Source: Auritidibacter sp. Marseille-P8566 (GTDB taxonomy: Bacteria; Actinomycetota; Actinomycetes; Actinomycetales; Microbacteriaceae). Taken from it: a DNA stretch of 37,273 nucleotides. The first letter of the stretch is position 1. Each line of letters begins with the position of its first letter. Location: NCBI GenBank assembly GCA_945895375.1, contig CAMDEE010000009.1:1-37273 (forward strand), given 5' to 3'. The notes under the pieces are model-generated. The model did no database searches. It saw only the letters and a program-made list of their open reading frames with translations, and was not told the DNA's origin. Below, one piece after another: positions 1-9,329 of this stretch. The translations under genes were made by a program, and so were the position numbers.

Positions 1-2
1 AC

Positions 3-3000
3 CCAACCCAAATCATCGTTACTGCTATTTCTCACGGTGAATGTAGGGTTTCTGCATACAAAGCAGGTAATGCTGCATGGGAAGACTCAAACGTAGTTAC
101 AAATTCATTCTGGATTGGTAGGACTAACCAAGCGACCCTAACTGCAACTGCATCTAAGACCACTCTTGGTTACTTCGATGCTCCAGCAAACACATTCACA
201 GTGGCTGTTGCTGGTGGATCAGGAACTGGTGCAACTAGCATCTCTGTCAACCCTGCATCTGCTGCTATTTGTAGCGATGCAACAGTTGCTGATGGTGTTC
301 TTACTGTAAAGACTCTAGGTGTTGGTAACTGTCTACTGTCTGCAGTGAAGGCTGCATCACCTGGTTACAACCAAGCGACCTCTACACAAATCACAGTGAC
401 CATCACTAAGGGAACTCAAGCTCCTATCGTTATGACTGCGTCTCCTAGCGAACTTACCTATGCTGTAAGCCCAAGAGCGACCTCTACTCTTACTGTTACC
501 GGTGGTTCAGGAAACGGTGCCTTGAGCGTAGTTGTTGACTCTGGTTCAACTGCTGTATGTACATACAACTCTGCTACTGGTGTTATCACTGCTATCCAAG
601 CAGGTCGCTGTGATCTAACAGCAACTAAGGCTGCTGGTGCAGATGGTCTATTCAATGCTGCAACAGGAAAGCTAAGCGTAGTAATCAACAAGATTCCTCA
701 AGCTCGACTAAACCTAACTGCGGTTACACCATTCATTACCTATGTTGAATCTCCTAAGCAGACGACTGCGCTAAACCTAACCGGTGGTACCGGTACTGGT
801 GCAGTTAGCTACTCAGTAGATCCAGGTAGCGCGAGCGTTTGTACTGTTAACGTGGCTAACGGTCTTGCTACCGTTACCGCTAACTACTTCGGCTTCTGTG
901 TGATCAACGTAACAAAGGCAGGAGATGTTAACTACGCAGATGCAACTGCAACTACAACAGTTCGTATCTCTCAGCCAGGAACCCAGATCATTGCAACTGT
1001 TCCTAATGCAAGCGAGTCATTCGTTCCAGCTCCAGGCTTTATAACAACAGTTACTGTTGAAGGCTCTGAAGAAGGAGATCTCCTCAGCTACTCAGTAGAT
1101 GCAGACAGCAGAAACATCTGTGCTGTTTCAGGAACTGGAACCACAGCTAAGGTAACAGCACTTGGTCAAGGTGAATGTAACGTCATTGCAATCAACGTAG
1201 CTCGTGCACCAGATGGCACCTTGATTGCTTCTAGCTCAGTTGCAACCTTCACCATCACAGCTGGTGCTCAGCTTGATGTTGTTGTTACTCCAGATAAGGA
1301 CAAGATCAACTTCGCAGTTCCTGCAGCCACTAACGTGATCACTGTGTCAGGTGGTGTTCTAAACAGCACCATCACTGCAACAGTAGATCCAGCTAGCGCT
1401 GAGATCTGTTCTGTAACAGTCACTGGAAACAAGATCACCATGACAGCTCTCCAGGTTGGTGACTGTCAGATAAACATTGCTAAGGAAGGTAATGCTGGAT
1501 TCCTAGATTATGAAACCAGCATCACAGTTCCTGTTCTTAGAACTAAGCAGGCTGACCTATTTGCAACAGCAACTCCAGGTGAGCTAACTTACTCAGCAAC
1601 TGATGTTGTGACCACAACACTTTCAACAGTTGGTGGTTCTGGAACAGGTGCAGTGACCTATGAGGTAACTGAAGCTTCTGCTTCAATCTGTTCTGTTACT
1701 GGAAACGTTGTAACAGTAAACACCGGTGGTGACTGTGTAGTTGTTGCAACCAAGGCTGGAGATGTTAACTTCGCTGACATGGCAGCTGCTGTAACAATCA
1801 AGATTGCTAAGGGCAACCAGGCTGCACTTACTGCCACTGCAGATGACTCAACTCTTCAGTATGTTCTAGGTGAAACTGTTCAGACTGGCCTATCAACTAC
1901 TGGCGGATCAGGCGATGGAGCAATCACTTACGCAGTTTCAGAAGACAGTGCACTTATCTGTGAGCTTGATGGAACCAACGTTGTTGTTCTAAAGGCAGGA
2001 ACTTGTGTGATCACTGCTACTAAGGCAAGTGATGCTTTCTTCAAGGAAGTAACAGGTACTGTAACCATCGTCATCGCTAAGGGTGTTCAGGCTGAATTCA
2101 CAGTTGACACTAGAGATGAAAGCATTCAGTACCTAGTTGGTTCACTAGTGAGAACAGAACTACTGCCATCAGGTGGTTCAGGTACCGGTGTTGTTTCATA
2201 CACCGTTGCGACTGACAGCTTGTCTGTCTGTGCTCTACAGGGAAGCGACATTGTTGCTCTTCGTGCTGGTTCATGTACCATCACAGCAACTAAGGCTAGC
2301 GACAGCGACTTCCTAGCTACTAGCGCATCAACAACTATTGAGATCACTAAGAGCCCTCAGGTCCCTCTAGTTCTTGAATCGGACGATGAGAGCTTGGCTT
2401 ACATCGTCAACACCTCTGTGACAACTCGTTTGTCAATCACAGGTGGTTCAGGTGTAGGTGCTGTTGTTTATGCAGTAGCTTCAGGCAGCGCTTCTGTTTG
2501 TTCAATTGCAGGAAACGTTGTTACTGCTCTAACAAGTGGTACTTGTGAACTTACAGTTACTAAGGCAAGCGATACTAACTACCTAGAGGCAACTGATTCT
2601 CTAGTGATCACAATCACTAAGGGTCTTCAGGCTGCTCTAACCGTTACTGCAGCTAACCCGAACCTTGCTTACTCACCTACCGATGTTGTGACAACAACTC
2701 TTTCAACTGTTGGAGGATCTGGAGAAGGTGCAGTTACCTACGCAGTAGCAACGGCTTCTGCAGCTATCTGTTCTGTTGAAGGCAATCTTGTAACAGTTAT
2801 CACTGGTGGTGACTGTGTGGTTGTTGCTACTAAGGCAGGAGACATAACCTTCGAGCCTGCAACTGCTAACACAACCATCAAGATTGCTAAGGGTAACCAG
2901 GTAGCTCTAGTGGTCACAGCTGATGACGAAACTCTTCAGTTGGTTGTAGGCGAGACAGTTCAGACTGATCTATCAACTACTGGTGGATCAGGAACTGGAG

Positions 3001-6000
3001 CTGTAACTTATGCTGTAGCAGAAGCAAGTGCAGCTATCTGTTCAGTTGATGGCAACACAGTTACTGTTCTAAAGGCAGGAACCTGTACCATCACTGCAAC
3101 TAGGGCAAGCGATGCATTCTTCAATGCAACATCTGACTCAGTAGTTATCACCATCAACAAGGGTGTTCAAACACCATTGTCTCTAACAACTGAAGACGCT
3201 TCTCTTCAGCACAACTTCGACACAGTTGTTAGAACTGCCCTACTACCAACCGGTGGTTCAGGTAACGGTGCTATCACTTACACAATTGCTCAGGAAAGCT
3301 TGTTGGTCTGTGCTTTGCAGGGAAGCAACATTGTTTCTCTTCGCCCAGGTTCATGTACCGTAACTGCAACTAAGGCTGGGGACAGCGACTTCCTAGCATC
3401 ATCTGCGTCAGTGACGGTTGAAATCACTAAGGCTGACCAGACTCCTCTGGTACTAGCATCAGAAGATTCAACCCTGGCTTATATCGTGAACACTTCTGTG
3501 ACAACTCGATTATCAGTAACTGGTGGATCAGGAAACGGAGCGCTTAGCTACTTTGTAGACCCAGATAGTTCATCTGTATGTTCAGTTTCAGGAAACGTTA
3601 TTACCGCTCTTACAAGTGGTAACTGTGAACTGATTGCAACTAAGGCAAGTGATGCTAACTACCTAGAAGCAACTGATTCTCTAGTTATCACAATCACAAA
3701 GGGTCTTCAGGCTTCTCTAACAGCAAGTGCTACAAACCCAACCCTTACCTACTCCGGATCAAACTCTGTTACCACCACCCTTTCAACATCAGGTGGTTCA
3801 GGAACAGGTGCAGTTACTTATGCAGTATCACCTGCATCTGCTTCAGTTTGTTCAGTAGCAGGAAATGTTGTGACAGTAATCACCGGTGGTGACTGTGTTG
3901 TTATTGCAACCAAGGCTGGAGATGTAACCTTCGAGCCTGCAACTGCAAGCACCACAATCAAGATCAACAAGGGTGTCCAGGCTGAGCTAGTCCTAACAGC
4001 TGAAGACACAACTCTTCAGTTTGTAAAGGGTGAAGAAGTATCTACCGGTCTATCAGTAACAGGTGGTTCAGGTGACGGAGATGTTGAGTACTCAGTAGCT
4101 CCAGCAAGCAGTGCAATCTGTGCAATTGATGGCGATAGAGTTATTGCCCTTCGTGCAGGCACCTGTACAGTGATTGCCACAAAGGCAAGCGACCCTTACT
4201 TCAACGAGATCACTGATTCAGTAGTAATCACAATTGGTAAGGCTGAACAAGACGCTTTGATTGCGAGAACCGCTCCTTCAGAGCTAGATTCACCTCAGTG
4301 GAACGGCACTAAGACAACCCAGATCATCATCACTGGTGGCGATGGGTACGGAGCAATCACTGTTGAAGGTCTAACCCCAACTATCTGTTCTGTAGCTCTT
4401 GCTGGTCAAAGAGTAAACGTAACTGCAATTGCTGCAGGAACATGTGAGTTCAAAGTCAACAAGGACGGCGACTACAACTTCCTACCTGCAACTGCGCTTA
4501 CCCACTCAATAACAGTTGGTAGTGCTGCAACTGACCTAGCGGTAACTGTTTCACCAAGTGCACTTGTTGCAGGTGGAACTGGAACTATTGAAATCACTGT
4601 TTCTAACCTAGGTAACGCAGCAGCAGCTGGAGCAAGCGTAGATTACGTCCTGCCTACAGGTGTTAGCTCGGTTGCTCCTCTAGGTGCTGGCTGTGTATTG
4701 GTAAGCAGCACTCTAGTGCGTTGTTCAACCACTTCAGTTATCCCTGCTGGTGGAACAGTCAAGTTCAGCATTCCGGTTGCTATCTCAGCTTCGCTTGTTG
4801 GTGGAGAGAGAACAGAAGATGGAGAGGTTGCTCTAAGTTCAACAACTCCTGACTCAAACCTCGATAACAATGAGCTAACTGAAGACAGCGCTAACTTTGT
4901 TGTTCACAAGGTCCCAACTGCATTCAACAAGAACACACTCCTTCCAATGCAGACTGGTGCACAGTTCAGCGACCAGGTAGAAGCTGTTGGTTTCCCAGAG
5001 GTAACTTATGCAGTTACTGCTGGAACCCTTCCTGCTGGCTTGGTTCTAGATTCTGAAACAGGTGAAATTAGTGGAGCACCAACTGGTGTTGGAAACTACT
5101 CATTCACCATTACCGCAACTAACGCAGCTGGATCAATCAATAGAACCTTCACAGGCTCTATTGCTCCAACTCCTGTTGTGATTAACCCAGGTACTGGATT
5201 CAGCACTAACACTGTTCCTGCTGGAACCAGAGTTACTATCACTGGAACCAACCTAGATCTAATCACCTCAGCAATCATCGGAGGAAGAGTTGCAAATATC
5301 TTCTCTAAGACTGCAACTCAGATTGTTCTAGATGTTCCAAATGGAAATGCTGCAGGTTATGCACCTATCAGCTTGATCTATGCGCAAGGTAATCTTGCTG
5401 CTGGAACATTTACCTACACTGGTGTGACCAAGTTGAACCCAGTGGTTGTAATTGACGCTGGAGCAAGCACCGCTGGTGCAGCAGAAGCTGCTAGAACACT
5501 AACTGCGAACATCACTGCCGTTGGTGTCCAAGGACCGATCACTATTCCAGTTGTATACAGTTCAAAGACCACAAGTGTTTGTACTGTTGCTGGAAACCAG
5601 TTGACCTTCCTAGCAGTTGGTCTATGTACAATCAACGGATCAACAGCAGCAACTACTGTATTCAATGCAGCAACTGCTTCTGATGTTTCGATTTCAGTTG
5701 GTAAATCTAACCAGGTACTGACTATTGTTCTTCCACAGAACACAGTTCCTCCAACTAAGGCAACTGATTCAGCAGATGGTTTCGAACTTGTTGCAAGTTC
5801 AAGCTCATCTCTTCCAGTTACCTTCGTAAGCACTACCCCACTTGTCTGTGATGTTACAGAAGAAGGTTTCGTTACTGGTATCAAGCCTGGTGTTTGTATC
5901 GTGAACGTCTCTCAAGCAGGTAATGCTCGCTTCAACCCAATTGCACCTACCAAGATGGAATTCACAATCACTAAGGATGCTGGTGGTCCAAGTGTTGATC

Positions 6001-6455
6001 CAGGTGACCCATCTAAGCCAACTAGCTTGGCTGGTGGAGCTCTCACCAAGATGGGTGACGTTGGATTTAGCTGGACTAAGAGTGCTGGTGCACTAAAGGT
6101 TGAAACCTACGGTATCTGGATTGGAAAGATTGCTGCTGTTAGCGAGTTCAAGATTTCAGGAAAGGCGTACAAGTGCACAGTGAACTTCGGTATCTTGAAG
6201 GCCATGCCTTCTAAGACTGCGGCTCAACTAAAGGCAGCTATGGCCAAGAAGACATTCAAGGCAACTGTTCCATTCTGTAACTCAAAGACTGAGGCTGCTG
6301 CCTTCAAAGCACTAAAGAAGGGCTTCAACGGTCTTAAGGTGAAGGTAACAATCACTAGATACAGAATGTATCCAACTACATACAAGCCGATCAACGCTAA
6401 GACCAAGAAGCCGATCACAACTCAGGTGAGAACTGTGTATCTAACCCTTGGCTAA
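3..6455 (+). CDS. giant secreted Ig-like repeat protein (5'-truncated by window edge)
   Basis: The reading frame is open from base 3, so the N-terminus (and any signal peptide) lies outside the window; the GTG at 201 is an internal valine codon. About sixteen Ig-like beta repeats (to ~4520) carry a G-G-S-G-x-G-A turn and a paired cysteine. They are followed by a DUF11-like segment (~4530-4900), a putative-Ig (He_PIG-like) domain with an LPAGL..G.I.G.P motif (~4908-5160), an IPT/TIG-like domain (~5165-5430), two further divergent Cys-containing Ig-like repeats (to ~5975), a short Pro/Asp linker and a Lys-rich C-terminal module (~6030-6452). No LPxTG motif or terminal membrane helix is present. 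This composition is typical of large bacterial surface or released adhesins; the ligand is unknown. It is the only gene of its kind here and ends convergently 58 bp from guaA. Domain names are recognised by eye only. Confidence 0.85.
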   Translation, partial: PTQIIVTAISHGECRVSAYKAGNAAWEDSNVVTNSFWIGRTNQATLTATASKTTLGYFDAPANTFTVAVAGGSGTGATSISVNPASAAICSDATVADGVLTVKTLGVGNCLLSAVKAASPGYNQATSTQITVTITKGTQAPIVMTASPSELTYAVSPRATSTLTVTGGSGNGALSVVVDSGSTAVCTYNSATGVITAIQAGRCDLTATKAAGADGLFNAATGKLSVVINKIPQARLNLTAVTPFITYVESPKQTTALNLTGGTGTGAVSYSVDPGSASVCTVNVANGLATVTANYFGFCVINVTKAGDVNYADATATTTVRISQPGTQIIATVPNASESFVPAPGFITTVTVEGSEEGDLLSYSVDADSRNICAVSGTGTTAKVTALGQGECNVIAINVARAPDGTLIASSSVATFTITAGAQLDVVVTPDKDKINFAVPAATNVITVSGGVLNSTITATVDPASAEICSVTVTGNKITMTALQVGDCQINIAKEGNAGFLDYETSITVPVLRTKQADLFATATPGELTYSATDVVTTTLSTVGGSGTGAVTYEVTEASASICSVTGNVVTVNTGGDCVVVATKAGDVNFADMAAAVTIKIAKGNQAALTATADDSTLQYVLGETVQTGLSTTGGSGDGAITYAVSEDSALICELDGTNVVVLKAGTCVITATKASDAFFKEVTGTVTIVIAKGVQAEFTVDTRDESIQYLVGSLVRTELLPSGGSGTGVVSYTVATDSLSVCALQGSDIVALRAGSCTITATKASDSDFLATSASTTIEITKSPQVPLVLESDDESLAYIVNTSVTTRLSITGGSGVGAVVYAVASGSASVCSIAGNVVTALTSGTCELTVTKASDTNYLEATDSLVITITKGLQAALTVTAANPNLAYSPTDVVTTTLSTVGGSGEGAVTYAVATASAAICSVEGNLVTVITGGDCVVVATKAGDITFEPATANTTIKIAKGNQVALVVTADDETLQLVVGETVQTDLSTTGGSGTGAVTYAVAEASAAICSVDGNTVTVLKAGTCTITATRASDAFFNATSDSVVITINKGVQTPLSLTTEDASLQHNFDTVVRTALLPTGGSGNGAITYTIAQESLLVCALQGSNIVSLRPGSCTVTATKAGDSDFLASSASVTVEITKADQTPLVLASEDSTLAYIVNTSVTTRLSVTGGSGNGALSYFVDPDSSSVCSVSGNVITALTSGNCELIATKASDANYLEATDSLVITITKGLQASLTASATNPTLTYSGSNSVTTTLSTSGGSGTGAVTYAVSPASASVCSVAGNVVTVITGGDCVVIATKAGDVTFEPATASTTIKINKGVQAELVLTAEDTTLQFVKGEEVSTGLSVTGGSGDGDVEYSVAPASSAICAIDGDRVIALRAGTCTVIATKASDPYFNEITDSVVITIGKAEQDALIARTAPSELDSPQWNGTKTTQIIITGGDGYGAITVEGLTPTICSVALAGQRVNVTAIAAGTCEFKVNKDGDYNFLPATALTHSITVGSAATDLAVTVSPSALVAGGTGTIEITVSNLGNAAAAGASVDYVLPTGVSSVAPLGAGCVLVSSTLVRCSTTSVIPAGGTVKFSIPVAISASLVGGERTEDGEVALSSTTPDSNLDNNELTEDSANFVVHKVPTAFNKNTLLPMQTGAQFSDQVEAVGFPEVTYAVTAGTLPAGLVLDSETGEISGAPTGVGNYSFTITATNAAGSINRTFTGSIAPTPVVINPGTGFSTNTVPAGTRVTITGTNLDLITSAIIGGRVANIFSKTATQIVLDVPNGNAAGYAPISLIYAQGNLAAGTFTYTGVTKLNPVVVIDAGASTAGAAEAARTLTANITAVGVQGPITIPVVYSSKTTSVCTVAGNQLTFLAVGLCTINGSTAATTVFNAATASDVSISVGKSNQVLTIVLPQNTVPPTKATDSADGFELVASSSSSLPVTFVSTTPLVCDVTEEGFVTGIKPGVCIVNVSQAGNARFNPIAPTKMEFTITKDAGGPSVDPGDPSKPTSLAGGALTKMGDVGFSWTKSAGALKVETYGIWIGKIAAVSEFKISGKAYKCTVNFGILKAMPSKTAAQLKAAMAKKTFKATVPFCNSKTEAAAFKALKKGFNGLKVKVTITRYRMYPTTYKPINAKTKKPITTQVRTVYLTLG
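1584..4283 (+). repeat. ten tandem 270-bp (90-codon) Ig-like units with 1080-bp super-period
   Basis: Units begin at 1584, 1854, 2124, 2394, 2664, 2934, 3204, 3474, 3744 and 4014, each exactly 90 codons long with no indels. Units 1, 5 and 9 resemble each other most (..SVTTTLST.GGSG..), as do 2, 6 and 10 (LQ...GE.V.T.LS), 3 and 7 (VRT.LLP.GGSG..CALQGS), and 4 and 8 (LAYIVNTSVTTRLS), giving a four-unit period of 1080 bp. Synonymous codon differences between copies are frequent, so the amplification is not recent. More diverged units flank the block on both sides. Confidence 0.9.
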
Positions 6456-6467
6456 TAGCTAAGCAAT

Positions 6468-6507
6468 AAAGAAATGCCGCCTGATTAGTTTCAGGCGGCA
6501 TTTCTTT
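6468..6507. terminator. bidirectional intrinsic terminator between repeat protein and guaA
   Basis: A perfect 17-bp inverted repeat (6468-6484 pairing with 6491-6507) surrounds the six-base loop TTAGTT. The GC core GCCGCCTGA/TCAGGCGGC is flanked by A-rich and T-rich arms, so it can terminate transcripts from both convergent genes, whose stop codons lie 12 and 6 bases from the arms. Confidence 0.92.
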
Positions 6508-6513
6508 TATGTT

Positions 6514-8085
6514 CTATTCCCACTCGATAGTGCCAGGCGGCTTACTGGTGACATCTAGCACCACTCTGTTTACTCCTGCTACCTCGTTGGTAATTCTGTT
6601 TGAAATCTTTGCTAGTAGGTCGTAAGGAATTCTTGACCAGTCTGCTGTCATGGCATCTTCACTTGATACCGGGCGAAGAACTATTGGGTGGCCATAGCTT
6701 CTACCGTCGCCTTGAACACCAACAGATCTAACATCAGCCAAGAGAACTACTGGGCACTGCCAGATCTCTCCATCCATACCAGCAGCGCTTAGCTCTGCTC
6801 TTACGATTGCATCTGCCTTGCGAAGAAGATCTAAACGTTCCTTGGTTACTTCACCAACGATACGAATACCGAGACCAGGTCCTGGGAAAGGCTGTCTAGA
6901 AACTATTTCTTTAGGTAGTCCAAGCTCATATCCAATGGCTCTAACTTCATCTTTGAAAAGAGTTCTTAGTGGTTCAACAAGTTCGAACTGAAGGTCCTCA
7001 GGAAGGCCTCCTACGTTGTGGTGGCTCTTGATACCTGCTGTAACACCACCACCAGATTCAACAACATCTGGATAAAGGGTTCCTTGAACTAGGAACTTGA
7101 TTGGACGGTCATCAGCCTTAGATTCAGCAATCAACTGGGCCTGAGCTTCTTCGAAAGATCTAATGAACTCTCTACCAATGATCTTCCGCTTAGTTTCAGG
7201 GTCAGTGACCCCTGCTAGAGCATCTAGGAACTTCTTTTCAGCATCTACTGTGACAAGTCTTACTCCAGTTGAAGATACATAGTCGCGTTCAACCTGCTCA
7301 ACTTCACCTTCGCGCAGAAGACCGTGGTTTACAAAGATACATACCAGTTGGTCTCCCACTGCTTTGTGGACTAGTGCTGCTGCTACCGCTGAATCAACTC
7401 CACCAGATAGACCACATATAACTCTGTCGCTGCCAACCTGGTTTCTAATTCTTTCGACCTGTTGAGCAATAACGTTTTCGCTATTCCAGTCGGCTGGAAT
7501 ACCAGCTGCATTGTGTAAGAAGTTTTCTAGAACATTTTGACCAAACTGTGAGTGCTTTACTTCTGGATGCCACTGCACTCCATAAATCTTCTTTGCACTA
7601 CTAGCAAATGCAGCAACAGGAGTTGTTGCGGTGCTAGCTAGAACTTCAAAGCCGTCAGGGGCTTGCATGACCTGATCGCCGTGACTCATCCAACAAATTT
7701 GGGCTTCTGGCTGCCCCTGAAGAATTTCACCACCGGCAACAACACTGAGTTCTGTTGCTCCATACTCTCTAAGTCCAGTCTTATCGACTCTTCCGCCTAA
7801 AGCAGAAGCAAGGATCTGGAAGCCATAGCAAATACCAAGAATAGGAACACCTAATTCCAAGATGTTCTTATCTAACTGAGGAGAAGCAGGTTCATAAACG
7901 CTAGCTGGACCACCAGAAAGAATAATTGCCAATGGGTTCTTATTCTTTACTTCATCGGCAGAGATGTTGTGATGAACAATCTCACTGTAAACGCCAGCTT
8001 CACGAACTCTACGTGCGATTAGCTGCGCATACTGCGCACCAAAGTCAACAACCAGTACCGGTCTATTTTCAGCTGAAGAGTTAAT
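6514..8085 (-). CDS. guaA: GMP synthase (glutamine-hydrolysing), probable ATT start
   Basis: This enzyme converts XMP, ATP and glutamine to GMP. The class I amidotransferase domain is N-terminal, with nucleophile Cys in CYGFQ (~residue 86) and HPE (~173-175). The ATP-pyrophosphatase P-loop GLSGGVDS lies at ~225-232 and the C-terminus ends PPGTIEWE, as the family does. No ATG, GTG or TTG exists in frame before the TTG at 7932, which would delete the conserved [20 protein letters not shown] segment. The frame upstream encodes that segment, and an ATT at 8085, two bases after the DUF3817 stop, gives a normal 523-residue protein. CTG at 8055 is the other candidate. Translation is probably coupled to the upstream gene. 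Confidence 0.93.
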   Translation of the reverse strand: MNSSAENRPVLVVDFGAQYAQLIARRVREAGVYSEIVHHNISADEVKNKNPLAIILSGGPASVYEPASPQLDKNILELGVPILGICYGFQILASALGGRVDKTGLREYGATELSVVAGGEILQGQPEAQICWMSHGDQVMQAPDGFEVLASTATTPVAAFASSAKKIYGVQWHPEVKHSQFGQNVLENFLHNAAGIPADWNSENVIAQQVERIRNQVGSDRVICGLSGGVDSAVAAALVHKAVGDQLVCIFVNHGLLREGEVEQVERDYVSSTGVRLVTVDAEKKFLDALAGVTDPETKRKIIGREFIRSFEEAQAQLIAESKADDRPIKFLVQGTLYPDVVESGGGVTAGIKSHHNVGGLPEDLQFELVEPLRTLFKDEVRAIGYELGLPKEIVSRQPFPGPGLGIRIVGEVTKERLDLLRKADAIVRAELSAAGMDGEIWQCPVVLLADVRSVGVQGDGRSYGHPIVLRPVSSEDAMTADWSRIPYDLLAKISNRITNEVAGVNRVVLDVTSKPPGTIEWE

Positions 8086-8087
8086 CT

Positions 8088-8504
8088 TTAGGCACCCGTC
8101 TTTTCAAGTCCAAAAACTTTGATGAATTTGGCGAAATAAACTCTTTCGATAAAGAATGCAGAGAATGGAACAACTCCACCCATCGCAATCATTAGGAAAT
8201 CTTGGAACTTCATGCTGGCTAGTCTCCATATACGGAAATCAGCAAACAGATAAACGATGTATAAAACTCCATGAACCTGAAGCAAGAGCTTAGAAATATC
8301 AACACCTGAAACTGGAAGTCCTGTGCCATCTACTGAATCAGGCACTAAACCTAGAGCACCTGCGGATCCGCCAGACCAGATAAGCAGCCCAAAGCCATAC
8401 TTTAGAAGCATCTCAATACCGACCAGGATTAGGAAAACACCGGTGATTTTAGAGCTAACTCGATAAAACTTGAGGGCAGATAGTGCCTGTTCTTTGGGGA
8501 CCAT
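8088..8504 (-). CDS. DUF3817 family integral membrane protein
   Basis: This 138-residue protein has three hydrophobic stretches (about residues 18-50, 70-95 and 100-118) and family-like motifs such as [13 protein letters not shown] and a short charged C-terminus. DUF3817 proteins are small actinobacterial membrane proteins commonly found beside guaA; their function is unknown. The gene sits 27 bases after SURF1, and its stop codon is separated from the proposed guaA ATT start by two bases, suggesting one transcript and translational coupling. A weak AGGG lies just before the ATG. Confidence 0.8.
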   Translation of the reverse strand: MVPKEQALSALKFYRVSSKITGVFLILVGIEMLLKYGFGLLIWSGGSAGALGLVPDSVDGTGLPVSGVDISKLLLQVHGVLYIVYLFADFRIWRLASMKFQDFLMIAMGGVVPFSAFFIERVYFAKFIKVFGLEKTGA

Positions 8505-8531
8505 AGCCCTATTTTACTTCGGCTTTTAGGC

Positions 8532-9326
8532 CTATTCAGCCAGTAAGGCAGCCTGCTGCTTCTTATATGCATCTGCCAATAGCCGCCACCACATAAACAC
8601 TGCAAAGCCTGCAAACACAGTCCATTCAATGGCATAGAACGCACTAAGCCAGTTCACTTCCCCATCACCCTTGGCTATTCCTATAGTCAAAGGTTCAACA
8701 CCAGCAACCGCTGAAAAAACGTTCTGATCAGTCAAAGCTAAGAAGCCTGTGTAAGTGGCAGAGTCCTTTTCCTCATCTAACTTGTTATTGATTAGTTGAG
8801 GAACTGAAAGAGTTCCATAAACATCTTCACCTAGGGACTCAACTGGAGCTTCGCTAGGTAACAACCTTCCTTCAAACGGCATAAAGGCCTGAACGGTCAT
8901 TAGATTCTTTACCTCAGCTAGAGCAGTCTTGGCTTCCTGCTCACCATTGATAAAACCAGCAGCAACAAACAGTTCTGCTTTCAAAGTATTAGCTGGGACA
9001 ACAATCCAAAAGCCTCGATCGCCATTTAATTGAATTCGATCGGCAACCAGGAATGCTCTTGAAGGATTAAGGGTAAGCTCAGTCTCAACTTTGGTTAGAA
9101 CTGTATCTTCGCCTTCAAGAGATGCTTCATTAAAAGTAAATGGGGCATTAGGTTCTGTGAGACTGTCCAGGTCAACTACTTTCACTTTTGACCAGGTGTT
9201 GCTTGTTACATCTTCAACAAAAGTTCTACTGATCTGCCATTGAGCCATCAACGCAAAGACAACTGCCAACATTAGGCAGAAGAATAACGCTGCTATCCAT
9301 CTAGCGGTTAGAGCAAGTTTGAGCAT
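8532..9326 (-). CDS. SURF1 family protein (cytochrome oxidase assembly)
   Basis: SURF1 proteins help assemble haem-copper cytochrome c oxidase in the membrane. The 264-residue product has the expected two-helix layout: an N-terminal helix (about 10-30) followed by a W-Q-x-S/x-R motif (MAQWQISRTF), a large extracytoplasmic domain, and a C-terminal helix preceded by YAIEW (about 226-245), the family's closing signature. It starts three bases after the guaB3 stop, so it is in the purine operon although its role is respiratory. Length is normal for actinobacterial SURF1. Identification relies on the flanking helices and signatures because the middle domain is divergent. Confidence 0.8.
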   Translation of the reverse strand: MLKLALTARWIAALFFCLMLAVVFALMAQWQISRTFVEDVTSNTWSKVKVVDLDSLTEPNAPFTFNEASLEGEDTVLTKVETELTLNPSRAFLVADRIQLNGDRGFWIVVPANTLKAELFVAAGFINGEQEAKTALAEVKNLMTVQAFMPFEGRLLPSEAPVESLGEDVYGTLSVPQLINNKLDEEKDSATYTGFLALTDQNVFSAVAGVEPLTIGIAKGDGEVNWLSAFYAIEWTVFAGFAVFMWWRLLADAYKKQQAALLAE

Positions 9327-9329
9327 AGA

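Noticed and set aside
1584-4283. CRISPR-like or integron-like array suggested by regular spacing
   Set aside because: The 270-bp period is entirely in frame and encodes Ig-like protein domains; there are no short identical direct repeats with unique spacers.
5414-5884. 156-codon minus-strand open frame inside the repeat protein gene
   Set aside because: It is antisense to a clear coding sequence, has no recognisable domain, and several similar antisense frames occur along the repeat block because the sense codon usage avoids stops on the other strand.
6514-7932. guaA starting at the TTG at 7932
   Set aside because: This would remove the conserved [18 protein letters not shown] segment that is encoded in frame just upstream, leaving a truncated amidotransferase domain.
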